Assembly (NCBI RefSeq): GCF_042853465.1
Contig: NZ_AP031497.1
Coordinates: 930,001-994,000, forward strand
Direction: 5' to 3'
DNA from: Simiduia litorea
GTDB lineage: Bacteria > Pseudomonadota > Gammaproteobacteria > Pseudomonadales > Cellvibrionaceae
DNA: 64,000 nt
Part shown: piece after piece, positions 45,587 to 52,749 of the stretch
How positions within the stretch are numbered: the first letter of the stretch is position 1
Layout of the letters: each line of letters starts with the position of its first letter
The notes under the pieces: model-generated
The model's database searches: none
What the model saw: the letters and a program-made list of their open reading frames with translations, nothing else
What the model was told of the DNA's origin: nothing
Made by a program: the position numbers and the translations under genes

Positions 45587-45934
45587 ATGCAGTATATGTT
45601 ATTAATTTATAGCGATGAAAATGCTTGGACGGAAACTGAGCGCGAAGCGTGTATGTTGGCGTCTATGGCAATTTGTGATGAGTTGACAGAGGCAGGGCAG
45701 TTGATCGCTGCTTCGCCCTTGCACTCTGTGTCAACTGCGACAAGCTTGCGTATTCGCCAAGGTAAGCGATTGATTACTGACGGCCCTTTTGCTGAAACTA
45801 GCGAGCAGTTGGGTGGCTATTATATTGTCGATGTCGAAAACTTGGATCAGGCCGTGGCGATTGCTAGCCGATTGCCGCCTGCAACAAAAGGGACAGTGGA
45901 AATTCGTCCGCTGTTTACTTTACCTGAATCATAG
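45587..45934 (+). CDS. YCII/DGPF-domain protein
   Basis: The protein has 115 residues: MQYMLLIYSDENAWTETE, SLRIRQGKRLITDGPFAETSEQLGGYY and a final TVEIRPLF. It is the canonical short DGPF protein of ECF42 clusters and starts ten bases after the fusion gene. Function in detail unknown. Confidence 0.92.
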   Translation: MQYMLLIYSDENAWTETEREACMLASMAICDELTEAGQLIAASPLHSVSTATSLRIRQGKRLITDGPFAETSEQLGGYYIVDVENLDQAVAIASRLPPATKGTVEIRPLFTLPES

Positions 45935-46099
45935 CGACAGATCATGGCTTTTAAAGCCGCTAGACGTTAGTTACTCATGGATGCGGATAAGTTAAATCGT
46001 CTTCACGTTGAATACGTCAACATCGTTTCAACCTATTGGAGGCCGTTGAATTTTGTCGCATGCTTTTAAACAAGGTAATGACATTCGGGGAGAAAATCG

Positions 46100-46576
46100 A
46101 TGGCTGAATTGGTGACTTGTGTTTGGTTTGATCACGGTGAAGCAGCTAAGGCGGCTGAATTTTATGCCGCCACTTTTCCAAATAGCCGTGTTGATCGCAT
46201 TAATCTGGCGCCCAGTGATTTCCCTGGTGGTAGGGAAGGCTGTGAGCTCACTGTCGAATTTACCTTGCTAGGGCGCAAGTATATTGGCCTGAATGGCGGG
46301 CCTAATTTCAAGCCCAATGAAGCTGTAAGCTTTATGGTTGTCACTGAAACGCAGCAGGAAACGGATCGTTTTTGGCAAGCGATAATTGGCAATGGCGGCA
46401 CTGAAAGCGCCTGCGGTTGGTGTAAAGATCGCTGGGGTTTTTCTTGGCAAATTATACCCACGTTGTTGCTCGACCTGACTACAAGCTTGGATCAAAATGT
46501 GGCAAAGCAGGCGTTCGCGGCTATGATGACCATGACCAAGATCGATATGGCGGCGCTGACACAGGTGTGTAAGTGA
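46100..46576 (+). CDS. VOC-family protein (PhnB / 3-demethylubiquinone methyltransferase-like)
   Basis: The protein has 158 residues: TCVWFDHGEAAKAAEFYAATFPNSRVDRI, then FTLLGRKYIGLNGGPNFKPNEAVSFMV and WGFSWQIIPT. These are the PhnB-type VOC signatures. The putative metal ligands and substrate are unknown. GGGGAG precedes the ATG. It belongs to the ECF42 neighbourhood, separated from the DGPF genes by 165 bases without a gene. Confidence 0.88.
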   Translation: MAELVTCVWFDHGEAAKAAEFYAATFPNSRVDRINLAPSDFPGGREGCELTVEFTLLGRKYIGLNGGPNFKPNEAVSFMVVTETQQETDRFWQAIIGNGGTESACGWCKDRWGFSWQIIPTLLLDLTTSLDQNVAKQAFAAMMTMTKIDMAALTQVCK

Positions 46577-46711
46577 ACCTAGAAATAGGTCTAGCTATTA
46601 ACAGAAAGAATTTTTTTGACAGTGAGTTTGCCATGTTGGAAGTAAGTGGTAATTTAGCTGAATCTTTTGTGTAAGAATTGGCGTACCTCGGGAAACTGTG
46701 GAGTTGAGAAC

Positions 46712-47214
46712 ATGAGCGGCGTAAAATCTCTGTAAGCGGCGGTTGCCAGTGTGGCGCTATTCGTTATCACTCAGACCTGATGTTCGACAACGCCCATATC
46801 TGTCACTGTCGCATGTGCCAGAAAGCCGTGGGCAATATCTTTTCTGCGCTTGTCGCGGCGCCCAACGAAACACTCGAATGGACGCGCGGCAAGCCGTCCG
46901 TTTTTATGAGTTCTGAGTTGGTTGAGCGCGGCTTTTGTCATCAATGCGGTACCCCCTTGTTTTATCGCGGAATCGACAGCAATCGAATTAATCTGACCAT
47001 AGGTTCTCTCGATGAACCTGAGAAATTTGCGCCTAAATCGCAAATGGGGCGAGAGGCGCGGCTAGTTTGGTTTGAGCATCTAACCACGCTTGCCGACGAG
47101 GGCGTTACAGGTGCTGGAGGCAATGAGGCTTGGGCGCAATCCATAGCCGCCAGTAATCGCCAACATCCCGACCATGATACCGACCAGTGGCCCGTGCTGA
47201 CGTCAATTGAATAG
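46712..47214 (+). CDS. GFA-family zinc protein with an apparent frameshift near the N-terminus
   Basis: The family begins with a Cys pair in GGCQCGAIRY. That sequence is present at about 46735-46766, but no start codon lies in its frame after the TGA at 46705. The good start (ATG 46712 with GGAG) runs MSGVKSL and stops. One extra A in the AAAA run at 46722-46725 would give a continuous reading MSGVKISVSGGCQCG. The rest, in frame from 46780, has HCRMCQKAVG, CHQCGTPLFYRG and DEPEKFAPKSQ, complete for the family. Either a sequencing error or a recently inactivated gene. Confidence 0.75.
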
Positions 47215-47286
47215 TGTTATTGCCGAAGCTCAATGCGGCTGCCTGTTAAACCCGAATGCATTGAAAAATAACGGGGAATGAGAGAT

Positions 47287-47691
47287 ATGAAACTATCGAC
47301 GCAGACCCTGTTCGACTTTGCGGCTGTCTTTACGCCTAAGCTCGACGTGGCTAGTGTGCCAACTGGGCCTGGTATGTACGAGGCGCTGGATCGAAATTTC
47401 GACCATTTTAAGGGGCATCTGCTGGTGTCTTGTTATGACTTTTCTGAGCCTTGGGGAAGTTGGGAGCGACATCCTGCCGGTGATGAAATCGTGATATTAC
47501 TGTCAGGTCGAGTCGAGTTCGTTGTGCGCGGGCAGGAGGGAGATGAATCCGTCTGGCTCGGTCAAGCCGGCGGTTACCTTGTGATTCCGCAAGGTGTTTG
47601 GCACACCGCTAAAACCTCTGAACCGAGCCGGTTGCTATTTATGACACCAGGTGAAGGTACTGAGCACGCGCAAAATCCTCAGTTGTTGTAA
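47287..47691 (+). CDS. Cupin-domain protein
   Basis: The start at 47287 (MKLSTQTLFDF) is favoured by GGGGA nine bases upstream; ATG 47278 is the alternative. About 134 residues. The core WGSWERHPAGDEIVILLSGRVEFVVRGQ and VIPQGVWHTAK form the two cupin motifs. HPAGDE gives one His and one Glu, and GVWHT the second His, so a metal site is likely. It resembles small single-domain cupins of unknown substrate. Last rightward gene of the ECF42 neighbourhood. Confidence 0.82.
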   Translation: MKLSTQTLFDFAAVFTPKLDVASVPTGPGMYEALDRNFDHFKGHLLVSCYDFSEPWGSWERHPAGDEIVILLSGRVEFVVRGQEGDESVWLGQAGGYLVIPQGVWHTAKTSEPSRLLFMTPGEGTEHAQNPQLL

Positions 47692-47818
47692 AAAACTGAT
47701 TATCTTTTAACCCAGTCATTTTTTTGGTCGCTTGGTTGTTGCATTAGCCCCTGTCAACGCCTTGCCAAGGCGCCACAACTCAGCGCTTAGAAACCGCAAG
47801 CATTATTATCACTATCTA

Positions 47819-48481
47819 TTAAGTTTGTACTTGTGGTGCGTCTTTTTTACGCCTATGCATTAACGCAGCGGTAACGATGAGTGCCTGAGCCGCATAATAG
47901 GTCACCATGATCGCAATATCGCTACCGGTAAAAGGCAATACGAATTTATTGATGGCAATTAAACTATCGGAAAGTACAAACAACAAGACGCCGGTAAATA
48001 ATGTGGCTTGCTTGGTTTGATGTAGGCAAGCGCAACAGGCCATAGCGATAATGGCGGTCAAATAAATGGCTACGGGTATGAGTAGCTCCCCTGTTTTTGG
48101 CAAAATAATTGCCGCTAGCCCTAAGCTGATGATGATAACAAAGCTTAAGCGCGATTTTGCTTTCGCTGTCAGGCTAGTCGCGCGTTCGCGGTAAAACCCT
48201 ACGGCGTAGCTTAGCTGTGCGAGTAAAAAAGCACTGAGCCCAAAAGTGAAACTGTTGTTGATAGGTAGAGCCAGCAATACGTCGCCGCAGGCAGAGAATA
48301 GCAATGCCGGCCAGAGATAAAGGGGTTTAACCTGAGCGCGGAATACTAACGCAATTAATAAAAATATCGGCATAACTTTTAATGCTGCCGAAACTGAACT
48401 TGGCAAGTCAAATGCCATCGAGATCAAGTAAATCAAGCTGAATAAGAGAAAGGGTGGCCAGAAAGAGAATTTCGAGTTCAT
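47819..48481 (-). CDS. YhhN-family membrane protein (lysoplasmalogenase-like)
   Basis: The protein has 220 residues in about eight membrane helices. LLFSACGDVLLALPIN and VLLFVLSDSLIAINKF hold the conserved Asp residues typical of YhhN/TMEM86, whose animal members hydrolyse the vinyl-ether bond of lysoplasmalogen. The bacterial role is unproven. Leftward and single. Confidence 0.85.
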   Translation of the reverse strand: MNSKFSFWPPFLLFSLIYLISMAFDLPSSVSAALKVMPIFLLIALVFRAQVKPLYLWPALLFSACGDVLLALPINNSFTFGLSAFLLAQLSYAVGFYRERATSLTAKAKSRLSFVIIISLGLAAIILPKTGELLIPVAIYLTAIIAMACCACLHQTKQATLFTGVLLFVLSDSLIAINKFVLPFTGSDIAIMVTYYAAQALIVTAALMHRRKKDAPQVQT

Positions 48482-48586
48482 GGGGTTGTGCCATTATTGT
48501 TTTTGGCAGTATAAGGCATTGCGTGTGACTGAGAAGTCGATATATCTGCTTGAGTCATCTATTGGTATTCATGTAGGGGTAGAAAT

Positions 48587-48765
48587 AGAAAAGGGCCAGC
48601 GATGCTGGCCCTTTAAAGCTTTTTCCCTAAGTGTGGTCTTCGTCCATGCTCCGTGACCTGTATGCATGACCCCTAATCCTAAGGGGTACTTCCTTTTGAC
48701 CTTCACTGGTCTGCGTTACATCCTGTCTACTTCCTTGTTGATATGTATTTTGCTAAAAACCGCTC
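48587..48765 (-). ncRNA. CsrB/RsmZ-type regulatory sRNA, copy A
   Basis: Read leftward, the transcript starts near CAACAAGGAAG, ACAGGATG and contains seven GGA motifs. One sits in the loop of a perfect hairpin CCCCT-TAGGATT-AGGGG. It ends in an 11-base terminator stem (48590-48600/48604-48614) and a T run. Repeated GGA in loops sequesters CsrA/RsmA. A GacA-type palindrome lies about 60-70 bases upstream of the expected start. The exact 5' end is inferred. Confidence 0.78.
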
Positions 48766-48818
48766 TCGGTAACTAGTGGGCGTAATCCGCAGTTGTTGTC
48801 AGTTGCCGCCGTCTTTCT

Positions 48819-48836
48819 TGTGCGATATTTCGTACA
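48819..48836 (-). promoter_or_regulatory. GacA-type upstream activating site, copy A
   Basis: TGTGCG-N6-CGTACA, matching the GacA box TGTAAG-N6-CTTACA at nine of twelve positions, at the usual distance from the sRNA start. Confidence 0.55.
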
Positions 48837-48840
48837 GCGC

Positions 48841-49060
48841 TTGGGTTTTTACCTAGGGCAATAAAGAGGCCAGCTCGAGGACTGTCTTTAAGTGGCATTC
48901 CTCCAGGTCGCTCCTGCCGCTAGGGCATGCGTCCGCATTGTGAGGCCTTGCGCTGAGAGCGCTTTCAAGTGCGCTGTTTGGCTTTCGCGGTACTAGGAAG
49001 GTGCACTGGGGGCGTCGAACTTAGGTTTGCCTGTCGCTCGCAGGGAGTGCCACACTGTCT
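48841..49060 (-). other. Decayed third Csr/Rsm sRNA copy
   Basis: The bases 48841-48892 align with 49057-49112, the terminator end of copy B: TTTTTACC/TTTTACT..., GGCAATAAAGAGGCCAGCTC, then GAGG. In this copy the right arm of the stem is spoiled (GACTGTC in place of CTGGCC), so it cannot terminate. The remainder keeps only scattered GGA motifs. It explains the otherwise empty spacer between copies A and B. Confidence 0.5.
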
Positions 49061-49083
49061 TGGGGCTTTTACTTGAGCCAATG

Positions 49084-49315
49084 AAAAGGCCAGCTCGAGG
49101 CTGGCCTTTTAATTTCTTTCCCTAAATGTCGGTCTATGCTCTTCCTTGAATCCTAATCCCTGTGTCTTGCTCTGAGAGCCTCGCGCAATCCTTACGCTGT
49201 CCTTGATTCCGTTTCCCTGACCGTTATATTTGGCCCTAATTTCCTAAGGGCGCTTCCGTTGGCCTTCTTTGGCCTTTAAACATCCGTGTGTACTTCCTTG
49301 TTGACGCTTATTCTC
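49084..49315 (-). ncRNA. CsrB/RsmZ-type regulatory sRNA, copy B
   Basis: Leftward, beginning near TCAACAAGGAAG like copy A. I count twelve GGA motifs, including one in the loop of GCCCT-TAGGAAATT-AGGGC, which corresponds to the same hairpin in copy A. It ends in the perfect terminator AAAAGGCCAGC-(5)-GCTGGCCTTTT (49084-49110). It is longer and richer in GGA than copy A. A GacA-type box lies 45-65 bases upstream. The 5' end is estimated. Confidence 0.82.
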
Positions 49316-49359
49316 TGTCAGGTGCGTTTGTATAGAAAGTGGCTAATGGCTGAACCTTT

Positions 49360-49377
49360 TGTAAGCGATCTCGCACA
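49360..49377 (-). promoter_or_regulatory. GacA-type upstream activating site, copy B
   Basis: TGTAAG-N6-CGCACA: a perfect left half-site and four of six in the right half of the TGTAAG-N6-CTTACA consensus. Placed as expected for GacA activation of the leftward sRNA. Confidence 0.6.
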
Positions 49378-49457
49378 AGCTTGGGGTTATGAGCTGCGGC
49401 TGTCGAAAAAGCTGTGAAAGGCCTCACAAAATGCGGGCTAAATTGTGAAGCAGGACG

Positions 49458-50363
49458 CTAAATTCCAGAAATGACGCAGTTTCTGCCTTGCTCCTTCGCT
49501 TGGTATAAAAGCCGATCGGCGCGGTTTACCAGCTGGTCGAATTGAGTCTCCGCGCCTGTAAACTCGGTAACGCCTAGGCTTAAAGTGAATTGGGTCGATT
49601 TGCCATTGAGTGTTATGACCCGTTTCTCAATGGCTAAGCGAATTCGCTCTGCGATACGGGCGGCGCCGTCGCAGGTGGATTCTGGACAGCAAATGGCGAA
49701 CTCTTCACCGCCTAAGCGGGCTAATATGTCGGATTCGCGAATACAGGCCTTACATACTTCGGCAATTGTTTTGAGCGCTTCATCGCCCATGGCGTGGCCG
49801 AAATTATCGTTAATGGCTTTAAACTTGTCGGCATCGAGCATGATCACCGAGAGCGGGCGCAAGTGTCGCTTGGACTTGGAGAACTCAATATTGCAGAGTT
49901 CGAAGAAATGGCGCCGATTAAAGCATTCGGTGAGTGAATCGGTGGAGGCTATGGTGGCTAGGGTTTCATTTGCAGCCGCTAGTTCGTCTTGGCTTTGCTT
50001 AAGCCTCACGGCCGAGCGAACCCGTGCTTCAAGCACTGGATAGATGAAAGGTTTGGAAATGAAGTCGTGCGCGCCTAGGTCTAGAGTCTCGATGACGCTG
50101 TCGTCGCCATCATTGGCCGACACCATGATAACGGGTGTATTTTCGACTGCATCTAGCTTTTTTAGTTGGGCGAGGGTTTCGGAGCCGCTCATACCGGGCA
50201 TCATCATGTCCAGTAATATGACATCGGGATTAAAGTCTAAGACTTTATCTAAGCACTCTTGCCCGCTGGTGGCAGACATGACCTCATGGCCATCGTCTTC
50301 TAAGTTGTACCAAAGAAGCTTGATGTTATCCTCTACGTCATCAACGATAAATATTTTGGCCAT
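49458..50363 (-). CDS. Response regulator with GGDEF domain (diguanylate cyclase)
   Basis: The protein has 301 residues. REC at 1-120: KIFIVDDVEDN, phospho-acceptor Asp in DVILLDMMMPG, Lys in ISKPF. GGDEF at 135-300: TDSLTECFNRRHF, DADKFKAINDNFGHAMGDEAL and active site LARLGGEEFAICC. A product-inhibition I-site (RxxD) is seen as RESD upstream of GGEEF. It should make cyclic di-GMP when phosphorylated. The partner kinase is not in the window. It lies downstream of the 66-residue ORF and upstream of the Csr-type sRNAs. Confidence 0.92.
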   Translation of the reverse strand: MAKIFIVDDVEDNIKLLWYNLEDDGHEVMSATSGQECLDKVLDFNPDVILLDMMMPGMSGSETLAQLKKLDAVENTPVIMVSANDGDDSVIETLDLGAHDFISKPFIYPVLEARVRSAVRLKQSQDELAAANETLATIASTDSLTECFNRRHFFELCNIEFSKSKRHLRPLSVIMLDADKFKAINDNFGHAMGDEALKTIAEVCKACIRESDILARLGGEEFAICCPESTCDGAARIAERIRLAIEKRVITLNGKSTQFTLSLGVTEFTGAETQFDQLVNRADRLLYQAKEQGRNCVISGI

Positions 50364-50427
50364 ATACTGCTAGTCCGTCATTTTACAGATCAGTATAGAC
50401 ACTATCGTCTGGACGGCACGGATAATA

Positions 50428-50628
50428 TTAGTGGCGTACTTGGCTCATTTCTTTGACGTCGGTACTACGCCGGTCGTGGCTTGTGGGTTGCTTGGATTCA
50501 GTCGCCGCAAGCTGGTTTTTGAGGCGGGAGATCACTTGAGCCATCACTTCGAGTGTCTGGCTAAGTTGGTCGAGGCTAATGAGCACGGCTTCATTTGTGG
50601 CAGGCTTTTGACGTCGTTCGTGGTCCAT
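50428..50628 (-). CDS. Small protein of unknown function between nrdB and the GGDEF gene
   Basis: The protein has 66 residues, with a strong AAGGAGG ten bases before the ATG. A central amphipathic helix (LISLDQLSQTLEVMAQVISRLKNQLAA) suggests a short coiled coil; both ends are polar. No family known to me. It lies 64 bases upstream of the GGDEF gene and may be co-transcribed. Confidence 0.65.
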   Translation of the reverse strand: MDHERRQKPATNEAVLISLDQLSQTLEVMAQVISRLKNQLAATESKQPTSHDRRSTDVKEMSQVRH

Positions 50629-50735
50629 AGTCCTAATCCCTCCTTAGAGATTAAGTAAGTATTCACTTTCGCGTTAGCGCTACCCCGCTGGGGGGTAGCA
50701 GCCGATACAGCTGAGGTGCGTGCGACCAGGAATGA

Positions 50736-51995
50736 TTATTCCCAGCTTAGGGCTCCACCTGTCTGATATTCGATAACGCGGGTTTCAAAGAAGTTTTTCT
50801 CTTTGCGCAAATCCATGATCTCGCTCATCCATGGGAATGGATTTTGCGCGCCAGGGAACTGCTCGCCAAGGCCAAGTTGGGCGAGGCGACGGTTGGCAAT
50901 GAAGTGTAAGTATTCTTCCATGGTGGCGGCGTTCATACCGAGTACACCGCGCGGCATGGAGTCGCGCGCGTAGGCGATTTCCAGCTCAGTGCCTTCCAAA
51001 ATCATTTGCACTACTTCGGCCTTGAACTCGGTGGTCCAGAGGTGTGGGTTCTCTAGTTTGATCTGGTTGATGACGTCGATGCCGAAGTTGAGGTGCATCG
51101 ACTCGTCGCGCAAGATGTATTGGAACTGCTCAGCCACACCGGTCATTTTATTGCGACGGCCCATGGATAGAATCTGGGTGAAACCGCAGTAGAAGAAGAT
51201 GCCTTCGGTGACCACGTAGAAAGCAATCAGGTTGCGCAGCAACTCTTGGTCGGTTTCTGGGGTGCCGGTATTAAAGGTTGGGTCCGACAGCGACTGGGTG
51301 TGGTTTAAGCTCCACACCGCCTTGTTGGCCACGGCGGGTAGCTCGCGGTACATGTTGAACACTTCACCTTCGTCCATGCCTAAGGATTCGATGCAGTATT
51401 GGTAGGCGTGGGTGTGAATCGCCTCTTCGAAAGACTGGCGCAGAATGTACTGGCGACACTCGGGGTTGGTGATCAAGCGGTAAATGGCTAGCACTAAGTT
51501 GTTCGCCACCAGTGAATCAGCGGTAGAGAAGTAGCCGAGCGAGCGCATGACAATGCGGCGTTCGTCTTCTGTCAAACCATCGTTAGACTTCCAAAGAGCC
51601 ACGTCGGCGGTCATGTTAATTTCTTGCGGCATCCAATGGTTGGCGCAGCCATCGAGGTACTTCTGCCAGGCCCATTCATATTTGAATGGCACCAATTGGT
51701 TTAAGTCGGCGCGGCAGTTGATCATACGTTTGTCGTCGACTTGAATGCGCTTGGCGCCCATTTCTAGGTCGGCAGCACCGGCGGCGGTGTCGAGCTCGGC
51801 AATAGCGGCGCGCGCGCGCTCTATAGCTTCGGCATCGGCGACTTCGGCGGCGGAGGTTTTAGCGGCCGCTTGGGCCGCTACCGGCTCTGCGCTAGCAGTG
51901 CGCAGCTCGGGAGCTGGCGCCGCGGCAGCGGCCGGTTGCGGTTCGGATTTTGTTTTTATAGGGGCTTCGGTTTCGTAGTCGTCCCAACTCAACAT
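50736..51995 (-). CDS. nrdB: Class Ia ribonucleotide reductase beta subunit
   Basis: It carries the di-iron tyrosyl radical used by NrdA to reduce ribonucleoside diphosphates. The start at 51995 (MLSWDDYETEAP) has AAGGA upstream. Residues 8-80 are an Ala-rich linker, as in Pseudomonas-type NrdB. The core begins RADLNQLVPFKYEWAWQKYL. Iron ligands are visible in FEEAIHTHAYQ and DESMHLNFG. The C-terminal tail ENFFETRVIEYQTGGALSWE-like end docks on NrdA. No nrdA is adjacent, so the pair is split in this genome or nrdA is beyond the window. Confidence 0.93.
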   Translation of the reverse strand: MLSWDDYETEAPIKTKSEPQPAAAAAPAPELRTASAEPVAAQAAAKTSAAEVADAEAIERARAAIAELDTAAGAADLEMGAKRIQVDDKRMINCRADLNQLVPFKYEWAWQKYLDGCANHWMPQEINMTADVALWKSNDGLTEDERRIVMRSLGYFSTADSLVANNLVLAIYRLITNPECRQYILRQSFEEAIHTHAYQYCIESLGMDEGEVFNMYRELPAVANKAVWSLNHTQSLSDPTFNTGTPETDQELLRNLIAFYVVTEGIFFYCGFTQILSMGRRNKMTGVAEQFQYILRDESMHLNFGIDVINQIKLENPHLWTTEFKAEVVQMILEGTELEIAYARDSMPRGVLGMNAATMEEYLHFIANRRLAQLGLGEQFPGAQNPFPWMSEIMDLRKEKNFFETRVIEYQTGGALSWE

Positions 51996-52001
51996 GGTCA
52001 A

Positions 52002-52300
52002 TGGTCCTTAAACTGCTTTAAATATTGTTGTTTGTCGCTGCAGGGGCAGCGAATGTACTTTCAGGGTGACATTTAGGCGATAAGCCGTGGCGACATCCTG
52101 TTACCTAGCGGTGATTTCAGATTCAGTGTTCGTTATTGCTGGCTGGCCAGCGATAAATCGTAACGTCTTACGCGAAACAGACAGTGCCTTTGGCTTAAGT
52201 AAGCGGCCGCTTTGGGCCCGCTTCACTATGGCTGCTTTATCCGCTTGCTAAGTCTTAGCAAGTACCTTCTTCAGCACTATTGATTGGGGTTTATTCTAAC
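52002..52300 (-). promoter_or_regulatory. Long structured leader of nrdB
   Basis: About 300 bases between the NrdR sites and nrdB hold no ORF but several perfect hairpins: CTTGCTAA-GTC-TTAGCAAG (52244-52262), a GC-rich AAGCGG...CCGCTT element near 52200-52224, GCTGG/CCAGC near 52141-52154, and CGCTGC/GCAGCG (52036-52051). I do not recognise a riboswitch class. Confidence 0.4.
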
Positions 52301-52305
52301 CGCTA

Positions 52306-52352
52306 CCACAAGATATGCAAATTCTAATTTGCAATAACACAATATGTAGGTT
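52306..52352 (-). promoter_or_regulatory. Pair of NrdR boxes
   Basis: Sites starting at 52306 and 52337 are exactly 31 bases apart, the usual three-turn spacing of NrdR boxes. The second, ACACAATATGTAGGTT, matches ACACWATATATWGTGT at 13 of 16 positions. The first is weaker. NrdR would repress nrdB when dATP is high. Confidence 0.6.
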
Positions 52353-52356
52353 CGCC

Positions 52357-52365
52357 TGTGGATAA
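52357..52365 (-). promoter_or_regulatory. DnaA box upstream of nrdB
   Basis: TGTGGATAA is a perfect DnaA box (TTATCCACA on the nrdB strand), followed by a poorer TGTGTATCA at 52369. E. coli nrdAB has DnaA boxes in the same position relative to its promoter. The rest of the spacer, 52380-52749, shows only promoter space for the DUF885 gene. Confidence 0.7.
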
Positions 52366-52749
52366 GGTGTGTATCAGGTGTGTATGGATTGTGGGTTCTG
52401 GCCGCAAACCTAGCTGCCAGCGGCTCGGTCGGCGCGGGGCTTAAAAACGGTGCCGACAGTGGGCGATAATTGGGTTAGTAATTATTTACACGGCAGCCGT
52501 CATCTTGTGGCTCTGGCTTGGTCAATCGTCCTAATAGACTCAGCCGATGGGCGAGCGTTTTGGTTTGATCGAGTTGGCATGATGGGGCAGTTTGTGACCT
52601 AGCCTACAGATTTCCGAGCGATCAAGTGGCGTTACCTTGTTTGAACTGAACGCGATGGCAGTCGGTAGTCAATTCAGCTGAGCCAAATCTACACCAAGAC
52701 CAAAAGTACATGCGATTAAAAGACCATATAAAATAAGGGGCACAATATC

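Noticed and set aside
45935..46099. 30-codon frame starting ATG GAT GCG near 45976
   Set aside because: No ribosome binding site and no pattern beyond chance.
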